A stretch of DNA of 34,477 bases from Micromonosporaceae bacterium (lineage in GTDB: Bacteria; Actinomycetota; Actinomycetes; Mycobacteriales; Micromonosporaceae): assembly GCA_009377645.1 (NCBI GenBank), contig WHTQ01000045.1, forward strand, positions 1-34,477, written 5' to 3'. Positions 15,627 to 24,301 of this stretch are shown piece after piece. Position 1 is the stretch's first letter; each line of letters starts with the position of its first letter. The position numbers were made by a program, and so were the translations under genes. The notes under the pieces are model-generated. The model saw only the letters and a program-made list of their open reading frames with translations, was not told the DNA's origin and searched no databases.

Positions 15627-16607
15627 TCATTCCTCCCGCAGCGACCGGCCGGTCTTGGCCAGGAACACGTCGTCGAGGCTGGGCCGGTGTACCTCGATCG
15701 AGTCCAGCGGGATCTGCGCCCCCTCCAGCGCGCGCATGATCTGCGGCACCGCGGTGGCGCCGTGGTCCACGTACAGCCGCAGGTCGGCCTCGTGGGTCTC
15801 CAGCTTGCGCACGTAGGGCTGGGTGTCGAGCACCTCGGCGGCGGAGGTGGTACGCGCCTCGGAGCGCTCCACCCCGGCCGGCTGCAGGCCGACCGTCACG
15901 ACCTCACCGGAGATCTCCCGCTTCAGCGAGGCCGGCGTACCCTCCGCCACCAGCTCGCCGTAGTCGATGATCGCGATCCGGTCGCAGAGCGCGTCCGCCT
16001 CCTCCAGGTAGTGGGTGGTGATGAACACGGTCATGCCCTCGGTGCGCAGCCGCCGGATCTCCTCCCACATGTGCGCCCGGCTCTGCGGGTCCAGCCCGGT
16101 GGTCGGCTCATCCAGGAACACCACCCGCGGCTCGTGCACGATCCCGAGCGCGATGTCCACCCGCCGCCGCTGCCCGCCGGAGTAGGTCTTGCACTTGCGA
16201 TCCGCGTACTCGGTGAGCTGAAAGGCCGCCAGCGCCTCGGTCGCCCGGCGCTGCGCGTCCGGCTTGCGCAGCCCGTACATCCGGGCGTGCAGCGTGAGCT
16301 CCTCCCGGGCGGTCACCTCGTCCCAGGTGCTGCCGCCCTGCGCGACGTAGCCGATCCGGCGCCGCACCTCACCCGGGTCGGTCCGCAGGTCCACCCCGGC
16401 GATCGTGGCCTCGCCGCCGTCCGGGTCGATCAGGGTGGCGAGCATCCGGAGGGTGGTCGTCTTGCCGGCCCCGTTCGGACCAAGGAACCCGAAGATCTCC
16501 CCCTGCTCGACTCGCAGGTCCACCCCGCGTACCGCCTCCACTGTCTTTACTTCCCGACCCTGCCGGGAGCGGTATGACTTCCGCAGTCCTCTGGTCTCGA
16601 TGATCAC
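15627..16607 (-). CDS. ABC exporter ATPase (DrrA-like)
   Basis: A 326-residue ATP-binding subunit. Walker A GPNGAGKT at 43-50, Q-loop 'GYVAQGG', signature '[15 protein letters not shown]', Walker B '[13 protein letters not shown]' and switch His '[11 protein letters not shown]' are all intact, followed by the DrrA-type C-terminal extension ending '[19 protein letters not shown]'. It forms an exporter with the permease 6 bp downstream. The GTG at 16607 is preferred over an ATG nine codons earlier (16634): TAAGGT lies exactly 7 nt upstream of it, which fits a leaderless transcript as at other genes here. It is divergent from the biotinylated carboxylase gene. Confidence 0.93.
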   Translation of the reverse strand: MIIETRGLRKSYRSRQGREVKTVEAVRGVDLRVEQGEIFGFLGPNGAGKTTTLRMLATLIDPDGGEATIAGVDLRTDPGEVRRRIGYVAQGGSTWDEVTAREELTLHARMYGLRKPDAQRRATEALAAFQLTEYADRKCKTYSGGQRRRVDIALGIVHEPRVVFLDEPTTGLDPQSRAHMWEEIRRLRTEGMTVFITTHYLEEADALCDRIAIIDYGELVAEGTPASLKREISGEVVTVGLQPAGVERSEARTTSAAEVLDTQPYVRKLETHEADLRLYVDHGATAVPQIMRALEGAQIPLDSIEVHRPSLDDVFLAKTGRSLREE

Positions 16608-16614
16608 GGCCGCC

Positions 16615-16620
16615 ACCTTA
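16615..16620 (-). promoter_or_regulatory. Leaderless -10 box (TAAGGT) for ABC exporter operon
   Basis: Minus-strand TAAGGT, 7 nt, then GTG at 16607. The AAGGTGG within it could also serve as a ribosome site for the same GTG, so the evidence is ambiguous between leaderless and led translation. Confidence 0.35.
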
Positions 16621-16668
16621 TCCCGTGCCACCATGACGCCAGTAAGACATCACGCGACTGTGGGCCGG

Positions 16669-16674
16669 TACACT
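16669..16674 (+). promoter_or_regulatory. Leaderless -10 box (TACACT) for carboxylase alpha gene
   Basis: TACACT ends 6 nt before the ATG at 16681. AAGACA at 16644-16649 could be a -35 with a 19-nt spacer. No ribosome site precedes the ATG. Confidence 0.5.
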
Positions 16675-16680
16675 CCCGGC

Positions 16681-18429
16681 ATGCGAAGCGTGCTCATCGC
16701 CAACCGCGGCGAGATCGCGGTACGGGTGATCCGGGCCTGCCGGGACGCCGGGCTCGCCAGTGTGGCGGTGTACGCCGACCCGGACCGGGACGCGCTGCCG
16801 GCCCGACTCGCAGACCAGGCGTACGCGCTGGGTGGAGACACCGCCGCCGACACCTATCTGCGGGTCGACAAGTTGCTCGACGTCGCGGCCCGGTCCGGGG
16901 CCGACGCGGTGCACCCCGGCTACGGCTTCCTGGCCGAGAACGCCGACTTCGCCGAGGCGGTGACCGGCGCCGGGCTGACCTGGATCGGGCCGCCGCCGGC
17001 CGCGATCCGGGCGCTCGGCGACAAGGTCGCCGCCCGGCACCTGGCGATGCGGGCCGGCGCGCCGCTGGTCCCGGGCACGGCGGACCCGGTCGCCGGTCCG
17101 GATGAGGTGGTCGCGTTCGCCGAGCAGCACGGCCTGCCGGTGGCGATCAAGGCGGCGTTCGGCGGCGGCGGGCGGGGCCTGAAGGTGGCCCGGACGCTGG
17201 CCGAGATCCCGGCCCAGTTCGAGTCGGCCACCCGGGAGGCGGTGGCCGCGTTCGGGCGCGGCGAGTGCTTTGTGGAGCGATACCTGGACCGGCCGAGGCA
17301 CGTGGAGGCGCAGGTGCTGGCCGACCAGCACGGCACCGTGGTGGTGATGGGTACGCGGGACTGCACGCTCCAGCGCCGGCACCAGAAGCTGGTCGAGGAG
17401 GCGCCGGCGCCGTTCCTGACCGAGCCGCAACGGGCCGCCATCCACGCCTCCGCGAAGGCGATCTGCGCCGAGGCCGGCTATGTCGGGGCCGGGACGGTGG
17501 AGTATCTGGTCGGTTCGGATGGGGTGGTCTCGTTCCTGGAGGTGAACACCCGGCTGCAGGTGGAGCACCCGGTCACCGAGGAGACCACCGGCGTCGACCT
17601 GGTGCGGGAACAGTTCCGGATCGCGGCCGGCGAGCCGCTGCGGTGGCGGGAAGACCCGGCCCCGCGCGGGCACGCGATCGAGTTCCGGATCAACGGGGAG
17701 GACCCGGGGCGGGACTTCCTGCCGGCCCCCGGGACGGTCACCGGGCTGCGGCTGCCGGCCGGCCCCGGGGTGCGGGTGGACGCCGGCATCGAGGCCGGCG
17801 GCGTGGTCGGCGGCAACTTCGACTCGCTGCTGGCCAAGCTGATCGTCACCGGCGAGACCCGGACCGAGGCGCTGGAGCGGGCCCGCCGAGCGCTGGCCGA
17901 GCTGGCCGTCGACGGGCTGGCCACGGTGCTGCCGTTCCACCGGCTGGTGGTGCGGGATTCGGCGTTCACCGCCGAGCCGTTCACCGTCCACACCCGATGG
18001 ATCGAGACCGACTGGGCCGGCGGGGTCGAGCCGTTCGCCGCGCCGGCCGGTTCCGGTGACCCGGAACCGGCCCGGGAGACGGTGGTGGTGGAGGTGGGCG
18101 GCAAGCGGCTGGAGGTGTCGCTGCCGGCCGGGTTCGGGACCGGCGGCGGTGGGGCGGGTGCTGGCCGGCCGGCGCCGCGGCGCCGCGGCGGGGGCAGCCA
18201 GTCCACGGTGGCCGGTGGCGACGCGCTCACGGCGCCGATGCAGGGCACCATCGTCAAGGTCACGGCGGCCGAGGGCGACCAGGTGTCGGAGGGCGACCCG
18301 GTGATCGTGCTGGAGGCGATGAAGATGGAGCAGCCGCTGAACGCCCACAAGTCCGGGAAGGTCAGCGGCCTGACCGCGGCGGTCGGAGACGTGGTCTCCC
18401 CCGGCGCCATCATCTGCAAGATCACCTAG
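16681..18429 (+). CDS. accA3: Acyl-CoA carboxylase alpha subunit (biotin carboxylase plus carrier domain)
   Basis: A 582-residue protein carrying biotin carboxylase (residues 1-445) and the biotin carrier domain (510-582) in one chain. It carboxylates its own biotin with ATP and bicarbonate for use by the beta subunit. Seen are '[20 protein letters not shown]' at the start, '[14 protein letters not shown]', the ATP-grasp glycine loop '[15 protein letters not shown]', '[24 protein letters not shown]' with catalytic Glu and Arg residues, and the biotinylation site EAMKMEQ with Lys548. A Gly/Arg/Pro linker (about 485-510) joins the domains. The ATG at 16681 begins exactly at the family N-terminus. 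The gene is the actinobacterial AccA3/PccA type and would serve the beta and epsilon subunits upstream in this window; birA would modify Lys548. Confidence 0.96.
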   Translation: MRSVLIANRGEIAVRVIRACRDAGLASVAVYADPDRDALPARLADQAYALGGDTAADTYLRVDKLLDVAARSGADAVHPGYGFLAENADFAEAVTGAGLTWIGPPPAAIRALGDKVAARHLAMRAGAPLVPGTADPVAGPDEVVAFAEQHGLPVAIKAAFGGGGRGLKVARTLAEIPAQFESATREAVAAFGRGECFVERYLDRPRHVEAQVLADQHGTVVVMGTRDCTLQRRHQKLVEEAPAPFLTEPQRAAIHASAKAICAEAGYVGAGTVEYLVGSDGVVSFLEVNTRLQVEHPVTEETTGVDLVREQFRIAAGEPLRWREDPAPRGHAIEFRINGEDPGRDFLPAPGTVTGLRLPAGPGVRVDAGIEAGGVVGGNFDSLLAKLIVTGETRTEALERARRALAELAVDGLATVLPFHRLVVRDSAFTAEPFTVHTRWIETDWAGGVEPFAAPAGSGDPEPARETVVVEVGGKRLEVSLPAGFGTGGGGAGAGRPAPRRRGGGSQSTVAGGDALTAPMQGTIVKVTAAEGDQVSEGDPVIVLEAMKMEQPLNAHKSGKVSGLTAAVGDVVSPGAIICKIT

Positions 18430-18444
18430 GGCTTTGCCACCCTG

Positions 18445-18481
18445 TTGCCGGCTGCTGCAGGCGCATGTAGAATGCATGCAT
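18445..18481 (+). promoter_or_regulatory. Leaderless promoter and palindromic operator candidate of the vapBC operon
   Basis: TTGCCG at 18445-18450, a 17-nt spacer and TAGAAT at 18468-18473 give a good promoter whose predicted transcript start is the A of the ATG at 18480. The 10-bp perfect palindrome ATGCATGCAT at 18472-18481 overlaps the -10 box, the start site and the start codon. This is a natural place for a VapBC complex to bind and repress its own operon (inference). Confidence 0.6.
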
Positions 18482-18737
18482 GAATGTGTCGCTGCAGATT
18501 CGGGACGTGCCGGGCGAGGTGCGCGATGCCATCGCCGCGCTCGCCGCGGCCAACGGCCAGTCCATGCAGGGATACCTGTTGGAGCTGGTGCGCCGAGAGG
18601 CCAGGGTAGCCCGCAACCGCACGCTGTTCGACCGGCTCGCCGGCAAGCGAGTACGCGGCCTGGTGGTGGACGACATCGTCACGACCATCCGACGGGGGCG
18701 GGACGACCCCGACCGGGCTGACCCGGACGTCGCGTGA
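18480..18737 (+). CDS. vapB: VapB-type antitoxin (ribbon-helix-helix, FitA-like)
   Basis: An 85-residue antitoxin. The N-terminus 'NVSLQIRDVPGEVRDAIAALAAANGQSMQGYLLELVRRE' (2-40) is the beta strand and two helices of the Arc/FitA ribbon-helix-helix DNA-binding fold. The C-terminal half is charged and probably wraps the toxin. The ATG at 18480 has no ribosome site but has a promoter positioned for a leaderless message. The stop codon overlaps the GTG of the toxin gene by four bases (GTGA), the usual coupling in these pairs. Confidence 0.9.
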   Translation: MNVSLQIRDVPGEVRDAIAALAAANGQSMQGYLLELVRREARVARNRTLFDRLAGKRVRGLVVDDIVTTIRRGRDDPDRADPDVA

Positions 18738-19135
18738 TCGTCGTCGACGCCAACGTGATGGTGTTCGCGCTGGCCTCTGACGACCCGGCCGGCGAGGCTG
18801 CTCGCGGAGTGCTGGCGGCCGATCCGCTGTGGCTGGCGCCAACGCATATGCCGATCGAGGTCATGCGCACGTTCTGGCGAAAGGTCATCGGGCGGCAGCT
18901 CGACGCCGCAGACGCGGAGATCTACGTGTCCGCGCTGCTGGACACCGAGGTCACGTACCACGGTGTGGACGCCGGGCTGCTGGCCGCCATCTGGCGGCTA
19001 CGCCACCACATCTCTGCCTACGATGCCGCATACGTTGCGCTCGCCGAAGCGTACGGCGCGGCACTCGTGACCTTCGACCAGCGGCTGGCAAAGGCGGCGA
19101 GCCCGCTCGGCGTGTCTGTCGTGGTCCCAGCCTGA
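18734..19135 (+). CDS. vapC: VapC-type PIN-domain toxin ribonuclease
   Basis: A 133-residue PIN-domain toxin. The conserved metal-binding acidic residues are present: Asp5 in 'IVVDANV', Glu42 in 'MPIEVMRTFWR', Asp97 in 'SAYDAAYVALAE' and Asp115 in 'LVTFDQRLAKA'. All are in the expected order and spacing, so the toxin looks intact. VapC toxins cleave RNA (tRNA or rRNA in studied cases) when the antitoxin is degraded; the target here is unknown. It starts inside the antitoxin stop codon. The 112 bp to the next gene hold nothing I recognise. Confidence 0.93.
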   Translation: MIVVDANVMVFALASDDPAGEAARGVLAADPLWLAPTHMPIEVMRTFWRKVIGRQLDAADAEIYVSALLDTEVTYHGVDAGLLAAIWRLRHHISAYDAAYVALAEAYGAALVTFDQRLAKAASPLGVSVVVPA

Positions 19136-19247
19136 CGTACCCGCTCACCGCCCGGCGGCTGGTCCCGCTCGACGCCAGCCGACCTCGATCCGGCGCACGT
19201 TGCCGGCCGGGGCGACCTGGTCGGCCGGTCCAGCCGCCTGGGAGGAG

Positions 19248-20027
19248 TCAGTCCTCCTCGGCGTCGACCTCGCTCGGCGGGCCGTTGTAGGCGTCCAGCG
19301 CCTCCTGGATCGTGCCGTCGACGACCAGCTTGCCGCGGTCGAGATAGAAGCCGCGCTTGCAGAACCGGGTCAGCTGCGGCTGGCTGTGCGAGACCAGCAC
19401 CAGGGTGCGCCCCTCGGCGAGCAGCCCGTCGATGACCTTGTAGCACTTCTGCTTGAACTCCCGGTCGCCGACCGCCAGCGCCTCGTCGACCAGCAGCAGC
19501 GGATGCGGCAGCCGGGACACCAGCGAGAACGCGAGCCGCACCTTCATGCCGGAGGAGTAGTGCCGGACCGGGCTGTCGATCGCGTCCCGGACCTGGTCGC
19601 CGGCGAAGTCCACGATCTCGTCGAACCGGGCCCGGATCTCCTTGCGGGTCAGCCCGTGCAGCGAGGCGACCAGATTGACGTTCTCCCGGCCGGTGAGGTC
19701 CCCGGAGAAGCCGGCCGACAGCTGGATCAGCGGCGCCACCCGACCCCGGACCACCACCTCGCCCTCGTCCGGCTTCAGCACCCCGGCGATCAGCTTCAGC
19801 AGCGTGCTCTTGCCGGTGCCGTTCTTGCCGATGATCCCGACCGCCTCGCCGGGGTGGACCTCGAACGACAGGTGCCGCAGCGGCCAGAAGGTCTCGCGGC
19901 TCTGCTGCGGCCGGCGCCGGTCCCGCCGGAAGGCGTGGATGAAGCTCTCGCGCAGGCGGAGGTTGCGGCGCCGGTTCCGGACGAACTCCACGCCGAGGTT
20001 GCGGGCCTCGATAATCGGCTCGCTCAC
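19248..20027 (-). CDS. Polysaccharide/teichoic-acid ABC exporter ATPase (Wzt/TagH-like)
   Basis: A 259-residue ATP-binding subunit of the polymer-export class. After an atypically basic N-terminus come Walker A GKNGTGKS (67-74), 'GVLKPDEGEVVVRGRVAPLIQLSAGFSGDLTGRENV' (the Wzt/TagH-type Q-loop region), signature 'HYSSGMKVRLAFS', Walker B 'LLLVDEALAVGDREFKQKC' and 'LVSHSQPQLTRFC'. The 'DEALAVGD..F..KC' string is diagnostic for polysaccharide exporters. There is no C-terminal carbohydrate-binding domain, so export is probably not gated by a capped polymer end. The GTG at 20027 has a GGGAG ribosome site. The permease lies 67 bp upstream; that gap is rich in CGCTCG-type repeats. Confidence 0.93.
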   Translation of the reverse strand: MSEPIIEARNLGVEFVRNRRRNLRLRESFIHAFRRDRRRPQQSRETFWPLRHLSFEVHPGEAVGIIGKNGTGKSTLLKLIAGVLKPDEGEVVVRGRVAPLIQLSAGFSGDLTGRENVNLVASLHGLTRKEIRARFDEIVDFAGDQVRDAIDSPVRHYSSGMKVRLAFSLVSRLPHPLLLVDEALAVGDREFKQKCYKVIDGLLAEGRTLVLVSHSQPQLTRFCKRGFYLDRGKLVVDGTIQEALDAYNGPPSEVDAEED

Positions 20028-20094
20028 GCGGCAACTCCCGCTCGGGCCGCTTGACCGCGAGCCTCGCGGCCACTCGCTCGGTTCGCTGCGCTCA

Positions 20095-20907
20095 CTACAA
20101 CTCCTTGAGGACGGCCGGCTCAAGACGCCGGAACACCAGCCAGCCCGCCACCAGCATCGTCAAGCATCCGACCACGCAGGTGATCAGCAGCCCCGCGGAC
20201 GGGAACAGCTGCGGGAACCACGCCGCGTGGTGGACCTCCAGGATACCGACCAGCGGGTTCGTCTTGTAGATCACCTTCACCCACACCGGCAGCGTGCTGG
20301 TCTCCACCAGCACCAGTGGGTAGAGGATCGGGCAGCCGTAGAAGACCAGCCGCTGGATCATGCGCATGAATCGCTCGATGTCCTGCATCATCACGTTGAC
20401 CGACGACAGCAGCAGCGCGACGCCGGTCAGGAACACCGCCTGCAGCAGGATCGCCAGCGGCAGCACCAGCAGCCACCGGCTGAAGTCCACTCCGAGAATG
20501 GCCGCGAGCACGGCGAGAATCGGGATTCCGGCCAGGAACTCCGCGGAGCGGGCCAGCACTCGGCCGATCGGGAAAACCTCCCGAGGGACGTTCATAGTGG
20601 TGATCAGGGCCTTCTGCGCGGTGAGCGCCCCGGTCGCTTCGCTGAGGACCCCGCTGGTCCACATGAACGAGAAGATACCGGACATAAGGTATAGGATGTA
20701 GTGCTCTTCCGGGATCACCCCCCCTCGTCCGCCGCGTTCCATCACCACGACGAAGACGAAGTAGTAGATCAGCCCGATCCCGAGCGGCTCCAGCAACGAC
20801 CACAGATAACCCATGATCGACTGCTGGTACTTGACGGCGAGGTCGCGGCGGACCAGATACTGCAGGACGTTCCGCGAACGCCATACCCCAACCAGGCTGG
20901 ATGTCAC
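20095..20907 (-). CDS. Polysaccharide/teichoic-acid ABC exporter permease (Wzm/TagG-like)
   Basis: A 270-residue ABC-2 permease with six predicted helices. Typical strings are 'LQYLVRRDLAVKYQQSIMGYLWSLLEPLGIGLIYYFVF' (14-50), 'GIFSFMWTSGVLSEATGALTAQKALITTMNVPREVFPIGRVLA' (the conserved 'N...I....FP...' region) and 'YGCPILYPLVLV...IYKTNPLVGILEVHHAAWF' in the second half. It pairs with the ATPase downstream to move a lipid-linked glycan across the membrane. The GTG at 20907 has a strong GGAGG ribosome site 5-6 nt upstream; longer in-frame starts run into non-coding-like sequence. It is divergent from the GT2 gene at 21071. Confidence 0.93.
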   Translation of the reverse strand: MTSSLVGVWRSRNVLQYLVRRDLAVKYQQSIMGYLWSLLEPLGIGLIYYFVFVVVMERGGRGGVIPEEHYILYLMSGIFSFMWTSGVLSEATGALTAQKALITTMNVPREVFPIGRVLARSAEFLAGIPILAVLAAILGVDFSRWLLVLPLAILLQAVFLTGVALLLSSVNVMMQDIERFMRMIQRLVFYGCPILYPLVLVETSTLPVWVKVIYKTNPLVGILEVHHAAWFPQLFPSAGLLITCVVGCLTMLVAGWLVFRRLEPAVLKEL

Positions 20908-21070
20908 GGAGCCTCCATCAGTGCCTCGGGCCGGCGCCGGCGGTCCGCGGATGTAGCCGCAATCCCTGCGCGGCCGACGCCACAGGCTAGCAGGCCGGCG
21001 CCGCCGGCCCGGTCGCCATCCCGGCGGGCAGTATGCTGGCCCCGACTTGACGACCGTCTCAGGAGGGCAG

Positions 21071-22066
21071 ATGACGACTGCGACCGGCCGGACGGCCGGA
21101 CGCCGCGCGGGCACCCGGTCGGTGCCGCAGCAGCCGGCGACCCACCAGCCCGCCGCCCCTACCCAGCCCCCCGGCGCCCAGCCGCTGGACGTGACCGTGG
21201 TGCTGCCGTGCTTCAACGAACGGGAACACGTGCTGGCCGAGGTGGAGCGGATCAGCGCCGCGATGCAGGACAGCGGCTACGAGTGGGAGCTGCTGGCGGT
21301 GGACGACGCCTCCACCGACGGCACCCGGCAGGTGCTGCAGGAGGCGGAGCTGCGGTTCCCGCGGCTGCGGGTGCTGGCGCTGCCGCGCAACGGCGGGTCC
21401 GGCACCGCCCGACGGATCGGCACCCAGCAGGCCCGCGGGGAGGTGGTGGTGTGGACCGACGCCGACCTGACCTACCCGAACCAGCGGATCCCGGAGCTGG
21501 TGGCGCTGCTGGACAAGGACCCCAACGTCGACCAGGTGGTGGGCGCGCGCACCAGCGAGCAGGGCAGCCACAAGCTGCTCCGGGTGCCGGCCAAGTGGCT
21601 GATCCGGAAAGTGGCCGAACGGCTGGCCGGGGAACAGATCCCGGACTTGAATTCTGGGTTAAGAGCTTTCCGCCGGGAGGTGTCGCTGCCGTATCTAAGG
21701 CTGCTGCCGCCCGGGTTCTCGTGCGTCACCACGATCACGATGGCGTTCCTGCACAACCAGCACCATGTGCACTACATCCCGATCGAGTACGCGAAGCGAG
21801 CCGGCCAGTCCAAGTTCCACTTCCTCAAGGACGCGTACCGCTATATCCTGCAGGTGCTCCGGATGGTGATGTACTTCAACCCGCTCAAGGTGCTGATGCC
21901 GCCGGCGCTGCTGCTGATCGGGATCGGGGCGGCGAAGGTCGGCTACGACCTGATCGCCAACCCGTTCCGGATCGCCACCAACACAATCCTGCTGCTGATG
22001 ACCGGGCTGATCGTCGGCTCGATGGCACTGCTGGCCGACCTGATCGTCCGTTCCCGCGCGGAGTAG
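21071..22066 (+). CDS. GT2 polyprenyl-phosphate glycosyltransferase (dolichol-phosphate mannosyltransferase-like)
   Basis: A 331-residue enzyme. A disordered Thr/Pro/Gln-rich N-terminus (1-38) precedes the GT-A fold: 'DVTVVLPCFNEREHV', 'LLAVDDASTDGTRQVL' and the metal-binding DxD in 'VVWTDADLTYPNQRI', then 'LNSGLRAFRREV' and 'GFSCVTTITMAFL'. Two C-terminal membrane helices ('LMPPALLLIGIGAAKVGYDL' and 'TILLLMTGLIVGSMALLADLIV') place it in the class that loads a sugar on polyprenyl phosphate. The product could feed GtrA-like flippases or the GT-C-like enzyme downstream (inference). The ATG at 21071 has an ideal AGGAGG 4 nt upstream; TATGCT at 21032 may be the -10. Confidence 0.93.
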   Translation: MTTATGRTAGRRAGTRSVPQQPATHQPAAPTQPPGAQPLDVTVVLPCFNEREHVLAEVERISAAMQDSGYEWELLAVDDASTDGTRQVLQEAELRFPRLRVLALPRNGGSGTARRIGTQQARGEVVVWTDADLTYPNQRIPELVALLDKDPNVDQVVGARTSEQGSHKLLRVPAKWLIRKVAERLAGEQIPDLNSGLRAFRREVSLPYLRLLPPGFSCVTTITMAFLHNQHHVHYIPIEYAKRAGQSKFHFLKDAYRYILQVLRMVMYFNPLKVLMPPALLLIGIGAAKVGYDLIANPFRIATNTILLLMTGLIVGSMALLADLIVRSRAE

Positions 22067-22094
22067 CTCTGGTCTGCCCCGGAAGGACGCCCGC

Positions 22095-22790
22095 ATGACC
22101 CGCCCGCGCACCGTCACCGCAGCTGCCGGGACCGCCCCGCCGGAACGGTCTACCCGGTCGCTGCTGGCGGTGCTGCTGCTCACCGCGGTGATCGCGGTCA
22201 ACCTGGCCCAGTTCCGGTCCGTCGACCAGGCCACTGTCGACAGCTTCGACGCCGTGCACCGCAACGACACCGCGGACATCGTCGAGATCTCCTACCGGGA
22301 GTGCGACTGGTGCCGGGACCGGTACGGGCTGCACCTGGCGCTCGGCATGCTGGCACCCGGGTCGACGGTGATCGTCCCGGCCACCAGCCCGTACGCCGAA
22401 AGCCAGGCGCAGGCCGGCGAGCTCACCCTCCGGCTGACCGCGTACGGGCGGGTCGGCGGCGTCGACTGGGTGGGGTACGAGCAGCCGCCGCAGCTGCTGT
22501 CGACGACCGACGTCAGCGGGTCGGTGGTGGCGAGCGGGCCGGGCGGTGCGAAGGGGCGGCCCTGGGCGCTGGCGCTCGCCCCGCCGGTGCCCGACGGCGC
22601 CGGGCCCGGCGACCCGGACGGCTACGTCGCCCGGGCTCTGGCCGCCGGGGAGCACCGGCACCCGACCCGGCCGCCCCGGGAGTTCGTCCTGCTGCGGTGG
22701 GACGTCGCCCGGGACGCCCACCCGTACCAGGACCTGCTGGTGGAGAGCTCGCTGCTGCCGGCGGCGGTGCGCGTGGAGCTGGCCCGATGA
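22095..22790 (+). CDS. Unknown membrane-anchored protein with CDWC motif
   Basis: A 231-residue protein I do not recognise. It has a basic N-terminus, one membrane helix at about 22-39 ('SLLAVLLLTAVIAVNLAQF'), and then about 190 residues probably outside the cell. That part holds a Cys pair, 'ISYRECDWCRDRYGLHLALGML', followed by 'GSTVIVPATSPYAES' and 'FVLLRWDVARDAHPYQDLLVESSLL'. The Cys-x2-Cys could be a disulphide or a metal site. It lies 28 bp after the GT2 gene, has GGAAGGA as ribosome site, and its stop overlaps the next start (ATGA). It is therefore translationally coupled with the GT-C-like membrane protein and probably works with it. Confidence 0.85.
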   Translation: MTRPRTVTAAAGTAPPERSTRSLLAVLLLTAVIAVNLAQFRSVDQATVDSFDAVHRNDTADIVEISYRECDWCRDRYGLHLALGMLAPGSTVIVPATSPYAESQAQAGELTLRLTAYGRVGGVDWVGYEQPPQLLSTTDVSGSVVASGPGGAKGRPWALALAPPVPDGAGPGDPDGYVARALAAGEHRHPTRPPREFVLLRWDVARDAHPYQDLLVESSLLPAAVRVELAR

Positions 22791-24301
22791 TCGCCGAGCT
22801 GGTGAGCGTGCTGGCGGTGCTCGCCGGGGGCAGCTTGCTGGTCCGGGCGGCTGGGCTGACCGGCTGGTCGGTCCCGGCGTTCGGCCTGGTGGCCGGGGTG
22901 TGCGTGCAGCTGACGGTGGGGCTGGTGCAGGTGGTCACACCGCTGCCGACCACGCCCGTGCTGACCCTGGCGCTGACCGCCGGGCTGCCGGCGCTGTGGT
23001 GGGCGGTCCGGTGGTGGCGAGGCCACGACGTCGGGCTGCCGGTGCGCTGGACGGCGCTGGTGCTAGCCGCGGTGGCCGGCGGGGTGCTGGTGCTGCGGGC
23101 GGCCAACCTGGTGAAGTGGCACACCGACTCGCTGCGCTACCTGATGACCGGGACCCTGCTGGCCGACGGGACCTACTACTCCGGGGTGTCCACACACAAC
23201 ATCACCAAGCGGCTGATCGGGGTGCCGCTGCTGCACGCCCCGGCGCAGCTGTCCGGCGAGCAGTACCTGCGCGCGATCACGCCGCTGCTGGCGGTCGCGA
23301 CGGTCGCGATCGTGGTCTGGCTGTTCCGGCAGGGCATGCGGGACCGGATCGACCCGACCCAGCTGGCGGTCTTCGCAGTCCTCGGTGGACTGTTGCTGGT
23401 GACCGGAAATCGGTTCGTGTTCAGCGCCTTCTACCTGAACGGGCACCTGCTGTTCGCGGTGCTGCTGCTGGTGGTGGCCGGCGCCGGCTGGCTGCTGCTC
23501 ACCGGCGTGCTCACCGGCGCGGACCGGCTGGCGCCGGCGCTGCGGCTGCTCCAGCTGCTCGCCCTGCCGGCGATGGTGGTGACCCGCCCGGAGGGCTCGC
23601 TGATGGCCGCGGTCGCGCTGCTGCCGATGCTGCTGTCCACCCGGGTCCGGGTGCCTCACCGCGCCGCGGCGCTGGCCACGCTCGGTGTGTCCACGATGGT
23701 CTGGCAAGGCTTCGTGCTCTGGGTCCACCGGGAACGGGGGGAGGCGGTGCCGGCGACCGTCGCGGCGATGCTGGCGCTCGGGCTGCTGTTGCTGGCGCTC
23801 TCCGCCGGCCTGTTGCGATGGGAGACCCGGCTGTCCCGCGCGGACCGGCTGCCGTCCCGCCCGGACCGGCTGCTGTGGGTCGCCGAGGCCGGGCTGTGGC
23901 TGGCGCTGGCCGGGTTCGCGCTCCGGGACCCAGCCATCCTGGTCGACAGTGTCGACGCGACCATCCAGAACGTCGTGTTCGGCGACGGGAAGTGGGGCTC
24001 CTCGCTGGTCGCGCTCGGGCTGCTGGTGCTCGGGGCGGTGACCTTCCTGCGGGCACCCGGCGCGGCCAGCCTCCGGTTCCCGGTGACCACCTTCATCCCG
24101 CTGGCGTTCCTGCTCGCGTACCTGCGGGACGCCGCCTACCGGGTCGGCTACGGTGACTCGCTGAGCCGAATGTTCATGCACATCGTGCCGCTGGCGGTGC
24201 TGTTCGTGATGGTGACCTACTCGCGTACCGACTGGTCTTCACTGTGGACCCGGCTGGGATCGTCCACTGAGGGGAGCGAGCGCCGTGGCGTCGCGGGCTA
24301 A
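22787..24301 (+). CDS. Polytopic membrane protein, GT-C glycosyltransferase-like
   Basis: A 504-residue protein with about 11-12 hydrophobic segments across its length. The loop 'LVKWHTDSLRYLMTGTLLADGTYYSGVSTHNITKRLIGVPLLHAP' (about 108-152) has the acidic/His-rich character of the first outer loop in GT-C glycosyltransferases, which use polyprenyl-phosphate sugars outside the membrane. 'SRMFMHIVPLAVLFVMVTYSR' near the end is also typical of that class. The assignment is by topology and context; no family is certain. It starts inside the stop of the CDWC protein and overlaps the start of glycosyltransferase A by 17 bp, so GT2, CDWC, GT-C and A appear to form one operon. Confidence 0.82.
   Translation: MIAELVSVLAVLAGGSLLVRAAGLTGWSVPAFGLVAGVCVQLTVGLVQVVTPLPTTPVLTLALTAGLPALWWAVRWWRGHDVGLPVRWTALVLAAVAGGVLVLRAANLVKWHTDSLRYLMTGTLLADGTYYSGVSTHNITKRLIGVPLLHAPAQLSGEQYLRAITPLLAVATVAIVVWLFRQGMRDRIDPTQLAVFAVLGGLLLVTGNRFVFSAFYLNGHLLFAVLLLVVAGAGWLLLTGVLTGADRLAPALRLLQLLALPAMVVTRPEGSLMAAVALLPMLLSTRVRVPHRAAALATLGVSTMVWQGFVLWVHRERGEAVPATVAAMLALGLLLLALSAGLLRWETRLSRADRLPSRPDRLLWVAEAGLWLALAGFALRDPAILVDSVDATIQNVVFGDGKWGSSLVALGLLVLGAVTFLRAPGAASLRFPVTTFIPLAFLLAYLRDAAYRVGYGDSLSRMFMHIVPLAVLFVMVTYSRTDWSSLWTRLGSSTEGSERRGVAG

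Noticed and set aside
20028-20094. CGCTCG-rich spacer between the exporter permease and ATPase genes as a regulatory element
   Set aside because: Short, low-complexity and without a clear symmetrical structure; probably ordinary GC-rich spacer.
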